Shown here: piece after piece, positions 54,307 through 64,000 of the stretch
Layout: the number at the start of each line of letters is the position of its first letter
How positions within the stretch are numbered: position 1 is the stretch's first letter
NCBI GenBank assembly: GCA_006386115.1
Contig: VFIW01000020.1
Location: 124,001 to 188,000 of the forward strand
Length of the DNA: 64,000 nucleotides
Direction: 5' to 3'
DNA from: Globisporangium splendens
Lineage: Eukaryota > Oomycota > Peronosporomycetes > Pythiales > Pythiaceae
The notes under the pieces: model-generated
What the model saw: the letters and a program-made list of their open reading frames with translations, nothing else
Told to the model about the DNA's origin: nothing
The model's database searches: none
Position numbers and translations under genes: made by a program

Positions 54307-54794
54307 TTAGTCTTCGTCAGCGGAGGAGGACGCAACTGACTCGAGATGCGCCTGCGTGAGAGTCTCCGTCGTGAGAATCACGAGTGGCTTTGGCAACAGC
54401 ACGCGCAACAGCGGCGCAATGGAGACGATCTTGAGGTCTTTCTGTATAACATGCAAAGGCGTGAGTTGCTCGAACACATTACATGAAACAAGGCGCTTAA
54501 ACGTACGTTGTATGCTGCTCGTTGAGTGCCGTCGCTGCTGTGCTAGTTGAAGCTGCTCGATCTTCAGCCTTCTGGTAGTGGAACGAGATCCGCAGACCAA
54601 GAAGTAGCTCTTCGAGGATACCTTTTGCACAAGCAAAGCAACCACACATTCTTCAACTGCATGCGATAATGGCGCACCTACAGCAGAGCCACTCGCACGA
54701 GGTCGTGCATCGACGCTTTCTCCACGACGGCGCTCGGAACGCACACAGAGCGGCCCGCACTATTGCTGTTCTTCGTCGTCGTTGCTGGCATCAT
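54307..54794 (-). CDS. Small gene of unknown function, exon structure unresolved
   Basis: A frame open from 54744 ends at TAA 54309-54307. The C-terminal part (KDLKIVSIAPLLRVLLPKPLVILTTETLT) looks coding. Upstream, a different frame also looks coding (GILEELLLGLRISFHYQKAED, near 54630-54570), and a likely first exon starts at ATG 54794 (MMPATTTKNSNSAGRSV). The usual GT-AG choices do not put these three pieces in phase: joining the last two needs a GTTTAA donor. So either an unusual splice site is used, or the gene carries a small indel. The family is not recognised. It lies head-to-head with the dioxygenase gene, with less than 100 bases between starts. Confidence 0.4.
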
Positions 54795-54880
54795 TCCGCA
54801 CTGATTGAGGTGTGGTCCACATGCATTGCATTTTTGTGTGCCAAACGGCGAGACACAAAAAGCCGAAGAAGCGCTCAAAA

Positions 54881-56011
54881 ATGCGACGCTGCGTCAACCG
54901 CGTCGCTGCGCGCGTGTGCCCAGCGCGTGTCCGCTCGGCTCCATTCTCGTCTGCAGCACCTTCACATGCAGATGCTGTTGGCGCGTGGCCGCGCGTCGTG
55001 ACGCCCGAGATGACGCAGTCGCTGCTGCAGAACGGGTACTTTGTGGTTCGCGACGCATTCCCAAAGTCGTATCTGCGTGCGCTCAAGCGCGAAATCGCCG
55101 TGCTGCGTGACACCGACCAGTTGTATCCGAATGCAACCCACATCCTGCTCAAGGACGAGCAGCAGCCGACGCTCCTGCAGAAGCACCACATCCTGGAGAC
55201 CGAGTTGGCGCTGGACACCATCCACGTCGATCAGGTGCCCACACTGCGCGCGTTCTTCGACGACCAGGTCGTGTTTGCACCATTGCAGCGCGCATTGCCC
55301 GCGTGGCTGGGGCTGAGTGGCTACATGGTCAAGCTGCAGTACAACGAGGGCCATGGCGGCTGCTTCCCACTGCATTTCGACTCGTACGGCGAGGACGGCA
55401 AGTGCGTCACTGCCGTGTTGTACCTGAACGACGGATGGCAGGACGGCGACGGAGGCGAAATCGTGTTGTACCCGTTCCCGAAACAGAAGGTCGTGATCGC
55501 GCCGCGGTTTGGAGACATGGTGCTCTTCTCGTCGCAGCAGATGTTGCACCGTGTGATGCCGGCGACGATGCCGCGGTACTGCCTGACCACGTGGACCTAT
55601 CAGTCGCCCATGACTGCATCAGCGGCAGCAGAGCGAGCTGCTTATTACAGAAGACCCAGGTTTAATGACGAAGCAAGCGACAGCAAAAGTGCAGCTTTTT
55701 ACATCATGATGGAGAAAGTGCTCGCGTCGTCGTTCCGACGGCATCTTATGAAGCGCTTCTACGCCGACGAATGGACGCGCTCGCTGCACGAGTCGCACGC
55801 GCAAACCGAAGCGTTCGCCAAGTACATGGCCACGCATGAGCACGAAATGGGCGCGATCGACGCCGCGACGACGCAGATGCTGCGCAACTTCCGCGCCAAG
55901 GACCCCGTGCAGCCTTCGACGCTGCCGGCCACCTGCGACGAGCTTGCGGAGGTGCTGTTGCAAGATAGTCAACGAGAATTTGTCAACAAACTTCAGCTTG
56001 CGTGGTTTTGA
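54881..56011 (+). CDS. 2-oxoglutarate/Fe(II) dioxygenase (prolyl 4-hydroxylase-like)
   Basis: Single exon, 376 residues from ATG 54881; the frame is open from 54812. The first 35 residues are Arg/Ala/Ser-rich with no acidic residue, like a mitochondrial presequence. The double-stranded beta-helix core contains the iron ligands HFD (LHFDSYGEDGKCVTAVLYLN) and a distal His (MLHRVMPATMPRYCLTTW), with the Arg that binds 2-oxoglutarate. A GDGGEIVLYP block sits between them, as in 2OG-FeII_Oxy_3 proteins. The C-terminal 130 residues are helical and family-specific. The substrate is unknown. Confidence 0.85.
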   Translation: MRRCVNRVAARVCPARVRSAPFSSAAPSHADAVGAWPRVVTPEMTQSLLQNGYFVVRDAFPKSYLRALKREIAVLRDTDQLYPNATHILLKDEQQPTLLQKHHILETELALDTIHVDQVPTLRAFFDDQVVFAPLQRALPAWLGLSGYMVKLQYNEGHGGCFPLHFDSYGEDGKCVTAVLYLNDGWQDGDGGEIVLYPFPKQKVVIAPRFGDMVLFSSQQMLHRVMPATMPRYCLTTWTYQSPMTASAAAERAAYYRRPRFNDEASDSKSAAFYIMMEKVLASSFRRHLMKRFYADEWTRSLHESHAQTEAFAKYMATHEHEMGAIDAATTQMLRNFRAKDPVQPSTLPATCDELAEVLLQDSQREFVNKLQLAWF

Positions 56012-56113
56012 TGATCCCATTTAACGATGGCTTAGAAAGCAAACTTAGATGCTCTTAAAGGTGATAGATCTGGTGGACAACACTTCAGAACGCGCGTAGC
56101 CATTGTGCTTCTC

Positions 56114-57651
56114 CTACTGACTGCAGCCTCTGGCGAACACCTTCCAGCTCTTGGACTGAGCTCCTTGGATGTAGAGATTGTCCGTCAGGTTCGCGATAAC
56201 GCAGGCATGGTTCGGAAGAATGACCATGCGCTGGCCGATGGGTGGAGACGCGATGCCCTCGACTTGCTTGATCCACCCGTGCTCTTCCGATAGCTTCGAC
56301 ACTTCAAAGCAGGTGATTTCATGGCCGTCAGCCAGCACCGACTTGTTTTGCGTCGGCGGCTTATCCAATCGCTCGAAATCTTGTTCGTAAAACGCCAATC
56401 CGTAGCAGTTGGTGCCAAACGCGCCTCCTTCGACAGCTCATGGTCTATTCACAGTGTTATGCAACACAATGATACAAAGACCATTTTCGTTAGCTCCACA
56501 GTGGCCAATTTACAACACTGCAAGAATCAAAAGCGGATGAACGTACGCATCAGAGCTGAGCACTTTCGATCCGGCGTCGACAATGAAGTAGTACTTGTTG
56601 GAGCTCACGACGGTCACCAAAATGCCCAACGACACGTCTTGGATCGAGAACAAACCGATGTTCACAGGCGTTCGGTCCAGAAAGACGTAGTTTCCCGGAC
56701 GAATCTAATAGAGAAACGACAATACCATAGAGAAGCTAAGCCAACTGGATGTCCCAGATAGTAGTACAAAGTATCTCCCATGCGCAAGGAATCTCACCTC
56801 CGTGATGCCGACAAAACTCTTCCGAGCAGGCTCGGTCAAGGTGCTCCCAACAGAGACAACGGGGACAGCGATGCCGCTCTGTAAAAGCAAATGCCAATCA
56901 TCTTACATACTACCCATGAAGACTTAGGACCAGCGATTTACAGCGCATTACCTCCTCGAGCGAGCTCTTGATGCGAACCATGATGCTTCGCTCTGTCTCC
57001 GCAATTTCCGCACACTCTTCAACCGTCTTGCACGAGTACGCATGCCCTGATCAAGAAACACAGAGCCCTCCATAATCAGCAACGTGCTCCGTAAAAAAAT
57101 CATCATGAACCAAGAAGCAGCATACCTGCATGCGAAAGCAGTCCTATGAACTCCAGGTTGGGCGACTTCTCGATGCGCTTGGCGAATTCCAGGATCCTCG
57201 GGTCTCCTTCCTCCAGCCCCACGCGGTGGTAGCCCACATCAATGTGGATGAGCACCTTCACCTGGTAGTCGCACGAGTTGGCCGCTTTCTCGACGGCAAC
57301 GATGCCGGCCGCACTGTCGATAGTCATGCGCACTTCCACGCTAAACTGCTGCGCAGCGACGAGCAGCTTGCCGATCTTGGCCGTTTGAACGACCGGGTAC
57401 GCCACGAGAATGCTCTTGAGCGACTTGAGACCGCTGTGCAGAAACTTGTGCGCCTCTGAGGGCTTGGCGACCGTGATGCCGCACGCGCCGGCTTGCAGCT
57501 GCATGGCCGCGATCTCGACGGTCTTGTGGGTCTTGACGTGCGGGCGGAGCTGCACGTGGTGGTCGTTCGCGAGCTGCTGCATGCGCTGCACATTGCGCTG
57601 CAGCCGCGTCTCGTCCACGACGACGCTCGGCGTCACCATCCACTCGCGCAT
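56114..57651 (-). CDS. D-serine dehydratase/D-threonine aldolase-like PLP enzyme, possibly disrupted
   Basis: Exons 57651-57126, 57046-56952, about 56880-56806, about 56704-56545, and 56450-56114. The N-terminal alanine-racemase-type barrel carries the PLP lysine region (RPHVKTHKTVEIA) and GITVAKPSEA; the C-terminal D-ser_dehydrat domain has the metal-binding His/Cys block LPNHACVIANLTDN. The family degrades D-serine or D-threonine using PLP and zinc. Odd point: joining exon 4 (GC|GTACGT donor) to exon 5 at the only well-placed acceptor (AATAG) leaves an in-frame TGA at 56440-56438, just before GAFGTNCYGLAFYEQ. No other GT-AG pair keeps the frame. The gene may be a recent pseudogene or use an unusual splice. 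The start is taken at MREWMVTPSV; the frame is open to 57753. Confidence 0.8.
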
Positions 57652-57805
57652 TTTGGTTCTTCTCTTGCTAACTGGATGTGATGTGATCCGAAGATGGCGA
57701 GACTTCAAGGACCGCGGATGTTGCGCGAAGTCAACAAATGCTTCGCGCAACATTCGTAGCCGTTTTTCCTTCAGTGAATATTTTGTTCGGTGCCCAAACT
57801 AACAC

Positions 57806-58810
57806 ATGGCTGGGATTAGTTTGGGCTCATCCATTTTCCCATTTTGGATCGACTGGGCAGAAGAGATGACAGCGATCACGACGGAAGCGCGTGTGCAGTG
57901 TGATCAGCGGGAAGACGCGCATGAGAATGAGATCGTGAACTCGTCTGCGTACGGCTTTTGCGTGTTCGAAGCGTCCGATCTGCCGGTGCTGAAGACGCGC
58001 TTGCTGGATTGCGCGGCAAAGTGGAACGGCTTGGACAAGGACGAGCAGCAGCTCCGTGGCACGATCTTGCTCTCAGAGGAAGGCGTGAACATTCGACTAA
58101 GCGGTACGCGCGGTGCAGTGGACACGATGAAAGCAGAGCTCCGTGGGCTGCACTCTGATCTGAGCTCGATGGAGTTTAAGGATTCCATGTCAAGCCGACT
58201 GACGCTGCCGCGCATGCTGGTCAAGGTGAAGAAGGAGGTGATCTCGATGGGTGTGGACGAGGTGCGACCAGCGAAAGACGGACTCGCGGCGCATATCTCT
58301 GCCGAGGAGTTCAAGCAATGGCTCGACGAGGACAAAGACGTGGTCGTGCTCGACACGCGCAACGACTACGAGGTGCGACTGGGCACGTTTGACAAGGCTG
58401 TGGACTTGAACATCAAGAGCTTCCGCTCGTTCCCATCGGAGGTGAAAGCGCAATTGTGCGACGTGCCAAAAGAGAAACCCATCGTGATGTTCTGCACCGG
58501 TGGCGTGCGCTGCGAGAAGGCGTCGTACGTGCTGCTGCAAGACGGGCACCAACAGGTATACCAACTGGACGGCGGGATCCTCAAGTACTTTGAGAAAGTC
58601 GGCGGCGCGCACTACAATGGCGACTGCTACATCTTCGACGACCGCGTGGCGTTGCGACCGGATTTGAGCGAGGGATCCGCGATCGCGTGCTTCGTGTGCC
58701 GCAGTCCGCTGTCCGAGGACGACCAGCGCTCCCCCGACTATATCCCCGAGACGCAGTGCTTGTACTGCAAACACGGGAAAAGCGACTTCCGCCAGCAGCA
58801 GCGACAATAG
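57806..58810 (+). CDS. TrhO/UPF0176-like rhodanese-domain protein
   Basis: Single exon. Up to 334 residues; ATG 57806 or ATG 57866 (MTAITTEARV). The N-terminal acylphosphatase-like part contains GTILLSEEGVNIRLSG, and the rhodanese domain contains VVVLDTRNDYEVRLGTF and the active-site loop MFCTGGVRCEKAS. These are the signatures of the bacterial TrhO (YceA) family, which makes 5-hydroxyuridine in tRNA. A C-terminal Cys-rich segment (CFVCRSPL, ETQCLYCKHG) is also usual for the family. The eukaryotic copy may act in an organelle. It is divergent from the D-serine dehydratase-like gene, with a spacer of about 155 bases. Confidence 0.88.
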   Translation: MAGISLGSSIFPFWIDWAEEMTAITTEARVQCDQREDAHENEIVNSSAYGFCVFEASDLPVLKTRLLDCAAKWNGLDKDEQQLRGTILLSEEGVNIRLSGTRGAVDTMKAELRGLHSDLSSMEFKDSMSSRLTLPRMLVKVKKEVISMGVDEVRPAKDGLAAHISAEEFKQWLDEDKDVVVLDTRNDYEVRLGTFDKAVDLNIKSFRSFPSEVKAQLCDVPKEKPIVMFCTGGVRCEKASYVLLQDGHQQVYQLDGGILKYFEKVGGAHYNGDCYIFDDRVALRPDLSEGSAIACFVCRSPLSEDDQRSPDYIPETQCLYCKHGKSDFRQQQRQ

Positions 58811-60427
58811 GACAACACCGACAGCGTGTGAAATGACTGCACTATCCCAAACAGGCGCGAATGCGAACGCATGCGACAGTGTGCGACAGAAGGGGACACG
58901 CGCGCGCAACCAAGCAACACGAGACGAAGCGATGCGTTCGCCAGTGGCGGACTGACAAATACGGCACGCCTGCATGTGGCGCTTTACGAGAGCGACGCAC
59001 ACTTTCAACTACTTCCCTCCCGGCTCATCATCGGAACACACGTCAAGTGTGTGCGCGACGGACGAACGAACATCGAAGCGATTGCACGTGGCCTTTCGTG
59101 TGGAGTTCACACGAAATGGTTCATACTGCGAACCACAGAGAGAGAGAGAGAGAGGGCGTGTGCGTGTTGTGCGTGCTGCAGCGTATTTGGAGCAGGCGCA
59201 TGGACGCATGCAGAAAGAACAACAGACAAGGCAGCACATGGTGTCTTTTGGAGGGAGACACAGTGGAGACTTTTGCATCAAGTGTTACTTCAGAGCCAAA
59301 TTGTGTGTGAAGCGCCGTCAGGCGTGCGTGTTTGGAAGATTTTTGAAACTGCAGCGCATTTTCCATGCGCGTGCGTGTGTGTGTGGTGTCGTCAAAGTGC
59401 AAAGTGCGCAAGATCCGTTGCAGTCTATCCTCCATTCAGAGCCACGATTGTCTCTTAGTACCCTGATTAAAGCGATTGAATCAGATAAAGGTGGACTATC
59501 TCGATGAAAGCAATACCACTGAATTTGATGATTATGATGGTCACGACGGAAACGCATTCATTCGCTAGTGCACATGATGATATCATAAACCAGTACAATG
59601 AAGTTGAGAGGCTGATATAATAGCTTGAGTCAGTAATAGGAGGGTGATGGGAGTCTGAGGAAGATGCAATACCCCGTCATTCTCGATAGATACTACTGTG
59701 GCTGTAAATGGAGGAGAGACTGCACACCGTTTGTCCAGAAAACGTATCCAGGAATCGTCACTTGGGGCGAGAAGGGATGATGGACGGAAGGGCTCATCAA
59801 CCCCCCAACGTTAAATCCCTCACCTGTAGGACAACACACACACACACAAAGAAGAAGAAGAGGGAAGAGCCGAAGGGTGATTGAGGCGAGGTGGGACTTG
59901 CCGAACTTGAACTGCGGAGAAGGCAATTTCCCCCCCCCCCGAGTATGCAAATTCACAGACTGCACGGTACGTCTCCGCTGAAAGAAAAGCAGAGAGAGGG
60001 CGTTACCCTACCCCTTGACACCTGTCGGGGTTGTGTTACTTCAGCAGCTCCTCTCTCTCTCTCTCTCTTTTTCCTTATAATAGGATCAGGAGTCAGTTCC
60101 GCAGTGTGTATGCATTTCCAGAGGTCCTCATGAACAGAACATCCAGCGTTTTGTGCGATGAGGGGAAGGAAGAAGGGAACAGGCTTTTCTTTGCCAGTGC
60201 AGGGGGAGGGCAAATGTCTTGGGTTTTGTAAGCAACCTCTGTAATTGCATGGCGTGCCGCAGACTGCCGGATGCGCGCGTGAGAGTGCAGAGTTTGCGCG
60301 TGGTGAGGGGGGAAGAGAAGAGAGGCACAAGCGGCGAGCGAACAAGCCGAGAAGCAGCAAGGGCGTCGTTCATCGCACCGGCATACATTCTTCCATAGAA
60401 ACACTCGGCTGTCGCGTTGCGCGAGCG
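58811..60427. other. Long intergenic region with microsatellites
   Basis: About 1.6 kb with no supported gene. It has an (AG)n tract at about 59136-59154, a poly-C run ending about 59940 and a (CT)n tract at about 60048-60068. ORFs across it shift frame freely and lack motifs. It includes the myotubularin promoter and leader. Confidence 0.55.
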
Positions 60428-63400
60428 ATGGAGCGGTCCAAGTCGTACGTCACAAGCACCACGTCGCGCGCGCCGCTGAACGGAATCGCAGCCGCGCAGA
60501 GCAGTCGCAGCGCCGCCGCGGACAACAAGAAGAAGCACGGCGACGACGCGTACTTTGCGCAGCGGCAAGCGACCATGGACTCGGCCACGCTCGACAAGCT
60601 CCTGATGGTCGAGAAGCACCTCCATGAGGCCGACCAGGCCACCAAGGGTGCTTGGGAGATCATCAACAGACAGGACCAGACCCGCAGCACGGTCTCGAAC
60701 GCCGACGTGAGCGGCGAAGAGAACGATCACGTCAACATGCAGTCGCCCCCACCGCCGCCGTCCGTGGCGTCGTCGACGGCCACCACGGCGAATACCACGA
60801 GCACAGGCGGTGGCTTGGCGTCGCTCTCGTCGTCTGGCCTCTCCCCATTCAGCGCAAGCCAAAACAACTCGCATAATGGCAGCACGCACGCGATCCCGAT
60901 GGCGCGCCTCGTGGACACAGGCAACGGCGCCGCCGTGACGTCGTCCATGCCGAGCGTGCTGTCGTCGTCCCCAAAGTACCCGATCGAGATTCCGCGACCC
61001 GAGGGCGGCAGATCGTCCCTCGGCGCGTACCCCGGGTCGTCGTCCAATATTTACGAGAAGCCGCTCTCGTTCGGTCTCAAGACAGCCGTGGACCCGTTCC
61101 AGGAGACGAATTTCATGGCCGAGAACGGCCGCAGCCGCAGTTCGCACAATATTTTCGGGTTCAACCGCGACATGCCGCCGCGCTCCGAGGTCACGCTGTT
61201 CACGTTCACGGTCAAGAAATCCGACAGCGTGCTCGAGAAGCTGGGAAGCAAGAAGGCATCCATTCAGCTGCAGGTCGACATTGAGGCGCGCATGCTCAAC
61301 TTCCTGTCGCCGCACGACAACCGTGAGAGCTACTCGTGCGCCGCCGTGACGGCACGTCCGCAGTCGCGCCTGGGTATGCAGCTCAAGATCCAGACGAACA
61401 ACGCATCGCTGACCAAAAGGATCACGTTTTTCAGCACGGAGGACCGCGCAAATTTCCTGCAGGCGCTCGAAGAAGGCAAGGTCATGTACAAGAAGTCGGT
61501 GCAGCCACTGCCGCGCACGAACACGGAAGCCACGCTCGAGGAATCGTTTGTGTCGACGAGCTCGACTGATCTGATGCGCACGAAGTTCCGCGACTCGATT
61601 GTGACCGACAACTTTACGCTGCTCCCCGGAGAGAACGTGCTCGAGCACGTACAGCGCGTGACGAACCTCGTGGTGATGTCGCAAAGCGATCGCGCCGTGC
61701 AAGGGGTGCTCAAGATCACGACGTACCGCATCACGTTTACGCCGTACGACGCGTCGTGGAAGTTTGGTTCGTTTGAAGTGCCGCTCGCGACTATCGACAT
61801 GATCACACGCGACGGACTGATGCTCTTGATTGCGTGCAAGGATCTGCGCACGCTGCGGCTCGCGATGCACGACGCGTACTCGCGCAAGAAAGGGTACGAC
61901 CAGCTGCCGACGACGCCCGATTTCCGGTGGATCAACCTGCTGACGCTGCGCATGAAACCTCCGAGCACGATCGACACGCTGTTCGCGTTCGACTATCACA
62001 CGGAGAAGATCCGGCTGAAGGGGCCACCGAACCCAAAAAACAACGGCTGGTTTCTCTACTCGCCGAACACCGAGTACACGCGTCTGGGCTTCCTACGCAG
62101 CAGCGGCGACCGCGGGAGAATGGATCGCGAGAGCCGCATGGAGAGCCGCGTTGAAGGCCAAACGGATCCACCGACGACGTCCTGGAGAATACTCAAGAAC
62201 TACAAATTCCGCTTCAGTCCGACGTACCCGCAGACGATGATTGTGCCGTCCATCATGACGGAAGACCAGCTTGTGCAGTCGGCGCGGTTCCGATCGCGCG
62301 CGCGACTGCCTGTGGCTGTGTGGCGCCACCCGGTGAACCACAGTATCTTGGCGCGCTCGAGTCAACCGAATTACGGCATGGCGGGTAACAAATCCGAGCC
62401 AGATCGCATTCTGCTGCGCGCGTACCGAGACTCGGCCAACAAGAATAGTAAGAACGAAGCGCCGCCGCTGCACATTATTGATGCACGAAAGCCGATCGCG
62501 ACAAAAGGCAACCGGTTAAAGGGAAAAGGTATGCGCGCGTATGCGATTGTGTGTGTTTTTTTGTTGCTGGCTTTGAAAAACGGAACTGACATCATTGTGT
62601 GTTCGGTAACCGCTTGTATCTTTGCACTCAGGTGTGGAGAACTCGCAGAATTATGATAATGCGGCGATTGAGTTCATGGGGATCGCAAATATCCACAAGA
62701 TGCGCGAGTCGCTGGACGCGTTGAAAAGTACGTGGCTTATGATATTACTTATGCCTGCGTGGGTTTACTCATTTGTAAATTCTGTGTATGCGCTTCTTAT
62801 AGCCCTGGTTAGTCCGAGTAGTGTAGAAGATGGCGACAAGAACTACCACCATCGTTTAGAAAGTACGTTCTTTTCATTTTGGTGACTGGATATGATGAGG
62901 TTGCTGCTGTGAGTGCATTCTCTAACTGGCTGATGTTTCCATTGTAATTGCAACAGACACAAGGTGGTTGAAGCATGTCATGCGCGTGCTGTCCGGGGCT
63001 CGGCGCGTTGCCGAAGTCCTGCATGAAGATGGTGCGTCCGTGCTCGTGCACTGCAGTGACGGTTGGGATCGTACGCCGCAACTTGTCGCGCTCGCGCAGC
63101 TGATCCTGGACCCGTACTACCGTACGATCCGTGGGTTTGCGTGCCTGATCGAGAAAGAGTGGTGCTCGTTCGGTCACAAGTTTGCAGACCGCGTGGGTAT
63201 CGGCAAAGATATCTCGGAAAACCCGAATGAACGATCGCCAGTCATGCTGCAATTCCTGGATTGTGTGTGGCAGATGACGCGCCAGTTTCCGACGTGCTTC
63301 GAGTTTAACGAGAAGTTCTTGCTGCACATTTCGGACGCGCTGCTCTCTGGTTTGTACGGCACGTTCCTGTACAATTCGGAGCGTGAACGTCTCCTCGACA

Positions 63401-64000
63401 AGGTGTGGGAGCGAACGGAGTCGGTGTGGACGCCGGTGCTGGAGAACCCGACACCGTACAAAAACCCGCTGTACCGGTCCACGAATCGTGTGTTGTACCC
63501 GCGCGCGAACCTGAAGCGAGTGGTGCTATGGGACGCGATGTTTTTCCGCTGGGATCCTGAGAGCCATCCAGATTATATGGAGTACATGGATCCACCCCAA
63601 GATGGCGAAGGCGGCAACAGGACTGTAGCGACCTCACCATCGCTCGGACCGATGATGGCAGCGGATCTAGACGACGAAGAGAAAGCGTTGCGACTCGATA
63701 TTGACGTGATCCATGACTACCACGACGACTTCCGGCACCGGATGGAGCTCTCGGACTGTTCTGACATGAGCGATGACGAAGAAAACTTTGCAGACTCGCC
63801 TAGTGTCTCGGCTATGTATTCAGCGTCGGCAGCCTCACTGAACGAGACACCGTCGTCGGATTTCGTACGATCTGCTGCCACTTCCACTCAATACGATTTT
63901 GATGACGAAGTCGTTGAGCGGTATCGCCGCGGAGCCGAGGAACGCACACGTCAACGTGCTCAGGGTCGAAGTATCCGTGAAGCGCTGCAGATGGCGCCTG
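60428..64000 (+). CDS. Myotubularin-family phosphoinositide 3-phosphatase (partial)
   Basis: Exons 60428-62528, 62632-62727, 62803-62862 and 62957 to the window end, all in phase. The N-terminal 200 residues are Ser/Asn-rich and disordered. A PH/GRAM domain lies at about 395-490 (LLPGENVLEHVQRVT, VLKITTYRITFTPYD). The myotubularin phosphatase domain follows (AFDYHTEKIRL, GWFLYSPNTEYTRLG, VWRHPVNHSILARSSQP) with the active-site loop VHCSDGWDRTPQL, a full Cys-X5-Arg motif, so it is predicted active rather than a pseudophosphatase. It removes the 3-phosphate from PI3P and PI(3,5)P2 in endosomal traffic. The acidic region after about 63650 is still open at the window end. The start is the ATG at 60428, after leader sequence that is also open. 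Confidence 0.92.

Noticed and set aside
60128..61999. 623-codon Arg-rich ORF opposite the myotubularin gene
   Set aside because: It is a shadow of the GC-rich third positions; composition is Arg/His/Val-rich without motifs.
1..64000. CRISPR arrays, bacterial operon signals, rRNA or tRNA genes
   Set aside because: No regularly spaced repeats, no cloverleaf or rRNA-like stretch was seen, and the gene structure is clearly eukaryotic.

Overview
This is a protein-coding eukaryotic nuclear region with short introns of roughly 60-250 bp, GT-AG borders and tight gene spacing. Several families point to an oomycete: an LFLAK/HVLV-type Crinkler (CRN) effector relic, BED-finger and CENP-B-like HTH domains of the kind common in oomycete transposons, a TOS1-like wall glycosidase, and a PA14/filamin/Calx-beta surface protein. 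The identification is inferred from these families and the gene style; no sequence search was possible.

Layout. 1-9.5 kb: a metallophosphoesterase fragment, a small basic protein, and a 2,231-residue single-exon CBP/p300 acetyltransferase. 9.5-10.8 kb: a possible micro-ORF and the U11/U12 minor-spliceosome protein SNRNP35. 10.9-22.1 kb: two very large broken genes in tandem, an EGF/Calx-beta/filamin/PA14 surface protein and an IQ-motif/TPPP(p25)/B-box protein, both with several in-frame stops and frameshifts. 22.1-23.9 kb: an unrecognised single-pass membrane protein. 24.2-28.7 kb: a decayed non-LTR retrotransposon with reverse transcriptase and RNase H. 29.8-34.4 kb: ribosomal protein uL29 (RPL35), a RAD51B-like recombinase and a bestrophin. 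34.4-36.3 kb: a shattered CRN effector with a repeated 3'-end relic. 36.3-38.4 kb: LTO1 and fibrillarin. 39.3-41.9 kb: an RSPH14-like radial-spoke pseudogene and a second broken ORF. 43.0-50.1 kb: a TOS1-like glycosidase, a BED-finger/dCMP deaminase fusion, an HTH/M20 amidohydrolase fusion and aspartate carbamoyltransferase. 50.3-64 kb: a TOPORS-like RING protein, DDX54/DBP10 helicase, a 2OG-Fe(II) dioxygenase, a D-serine dehydratase-like enzyme with a suspicious in-frame TGA, a TrhO-like rhodanese and a myotubularin running off the end.

Two themes stand out. First, genes tied or plausibly tied to the flagellum (radial-spoke RSPH14, and TPPP/p25 with IQ motifs and a B-box) are broken by nonsense codons as well as indels, while housekeeping genes between them (CBP, fibrillarin, RPL35, DDX54, ATCase) are intact. 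This is what a lineage that has lost motile zoospores, such as some downy mildews, would show. Second, two neighbouring genes on one strand each carry a transposon-type DNA-binding domain fused to a metabolic enzyme: a BED finger on dCMP deaminase and a CENP-B/Psq-type HTH on an M20D amidohydrolase. Both reading frames are intact, so these are candidate captured-DNA-binding-domain fusions. A TTAGCCAAT-type element recurs near start codons across the window.
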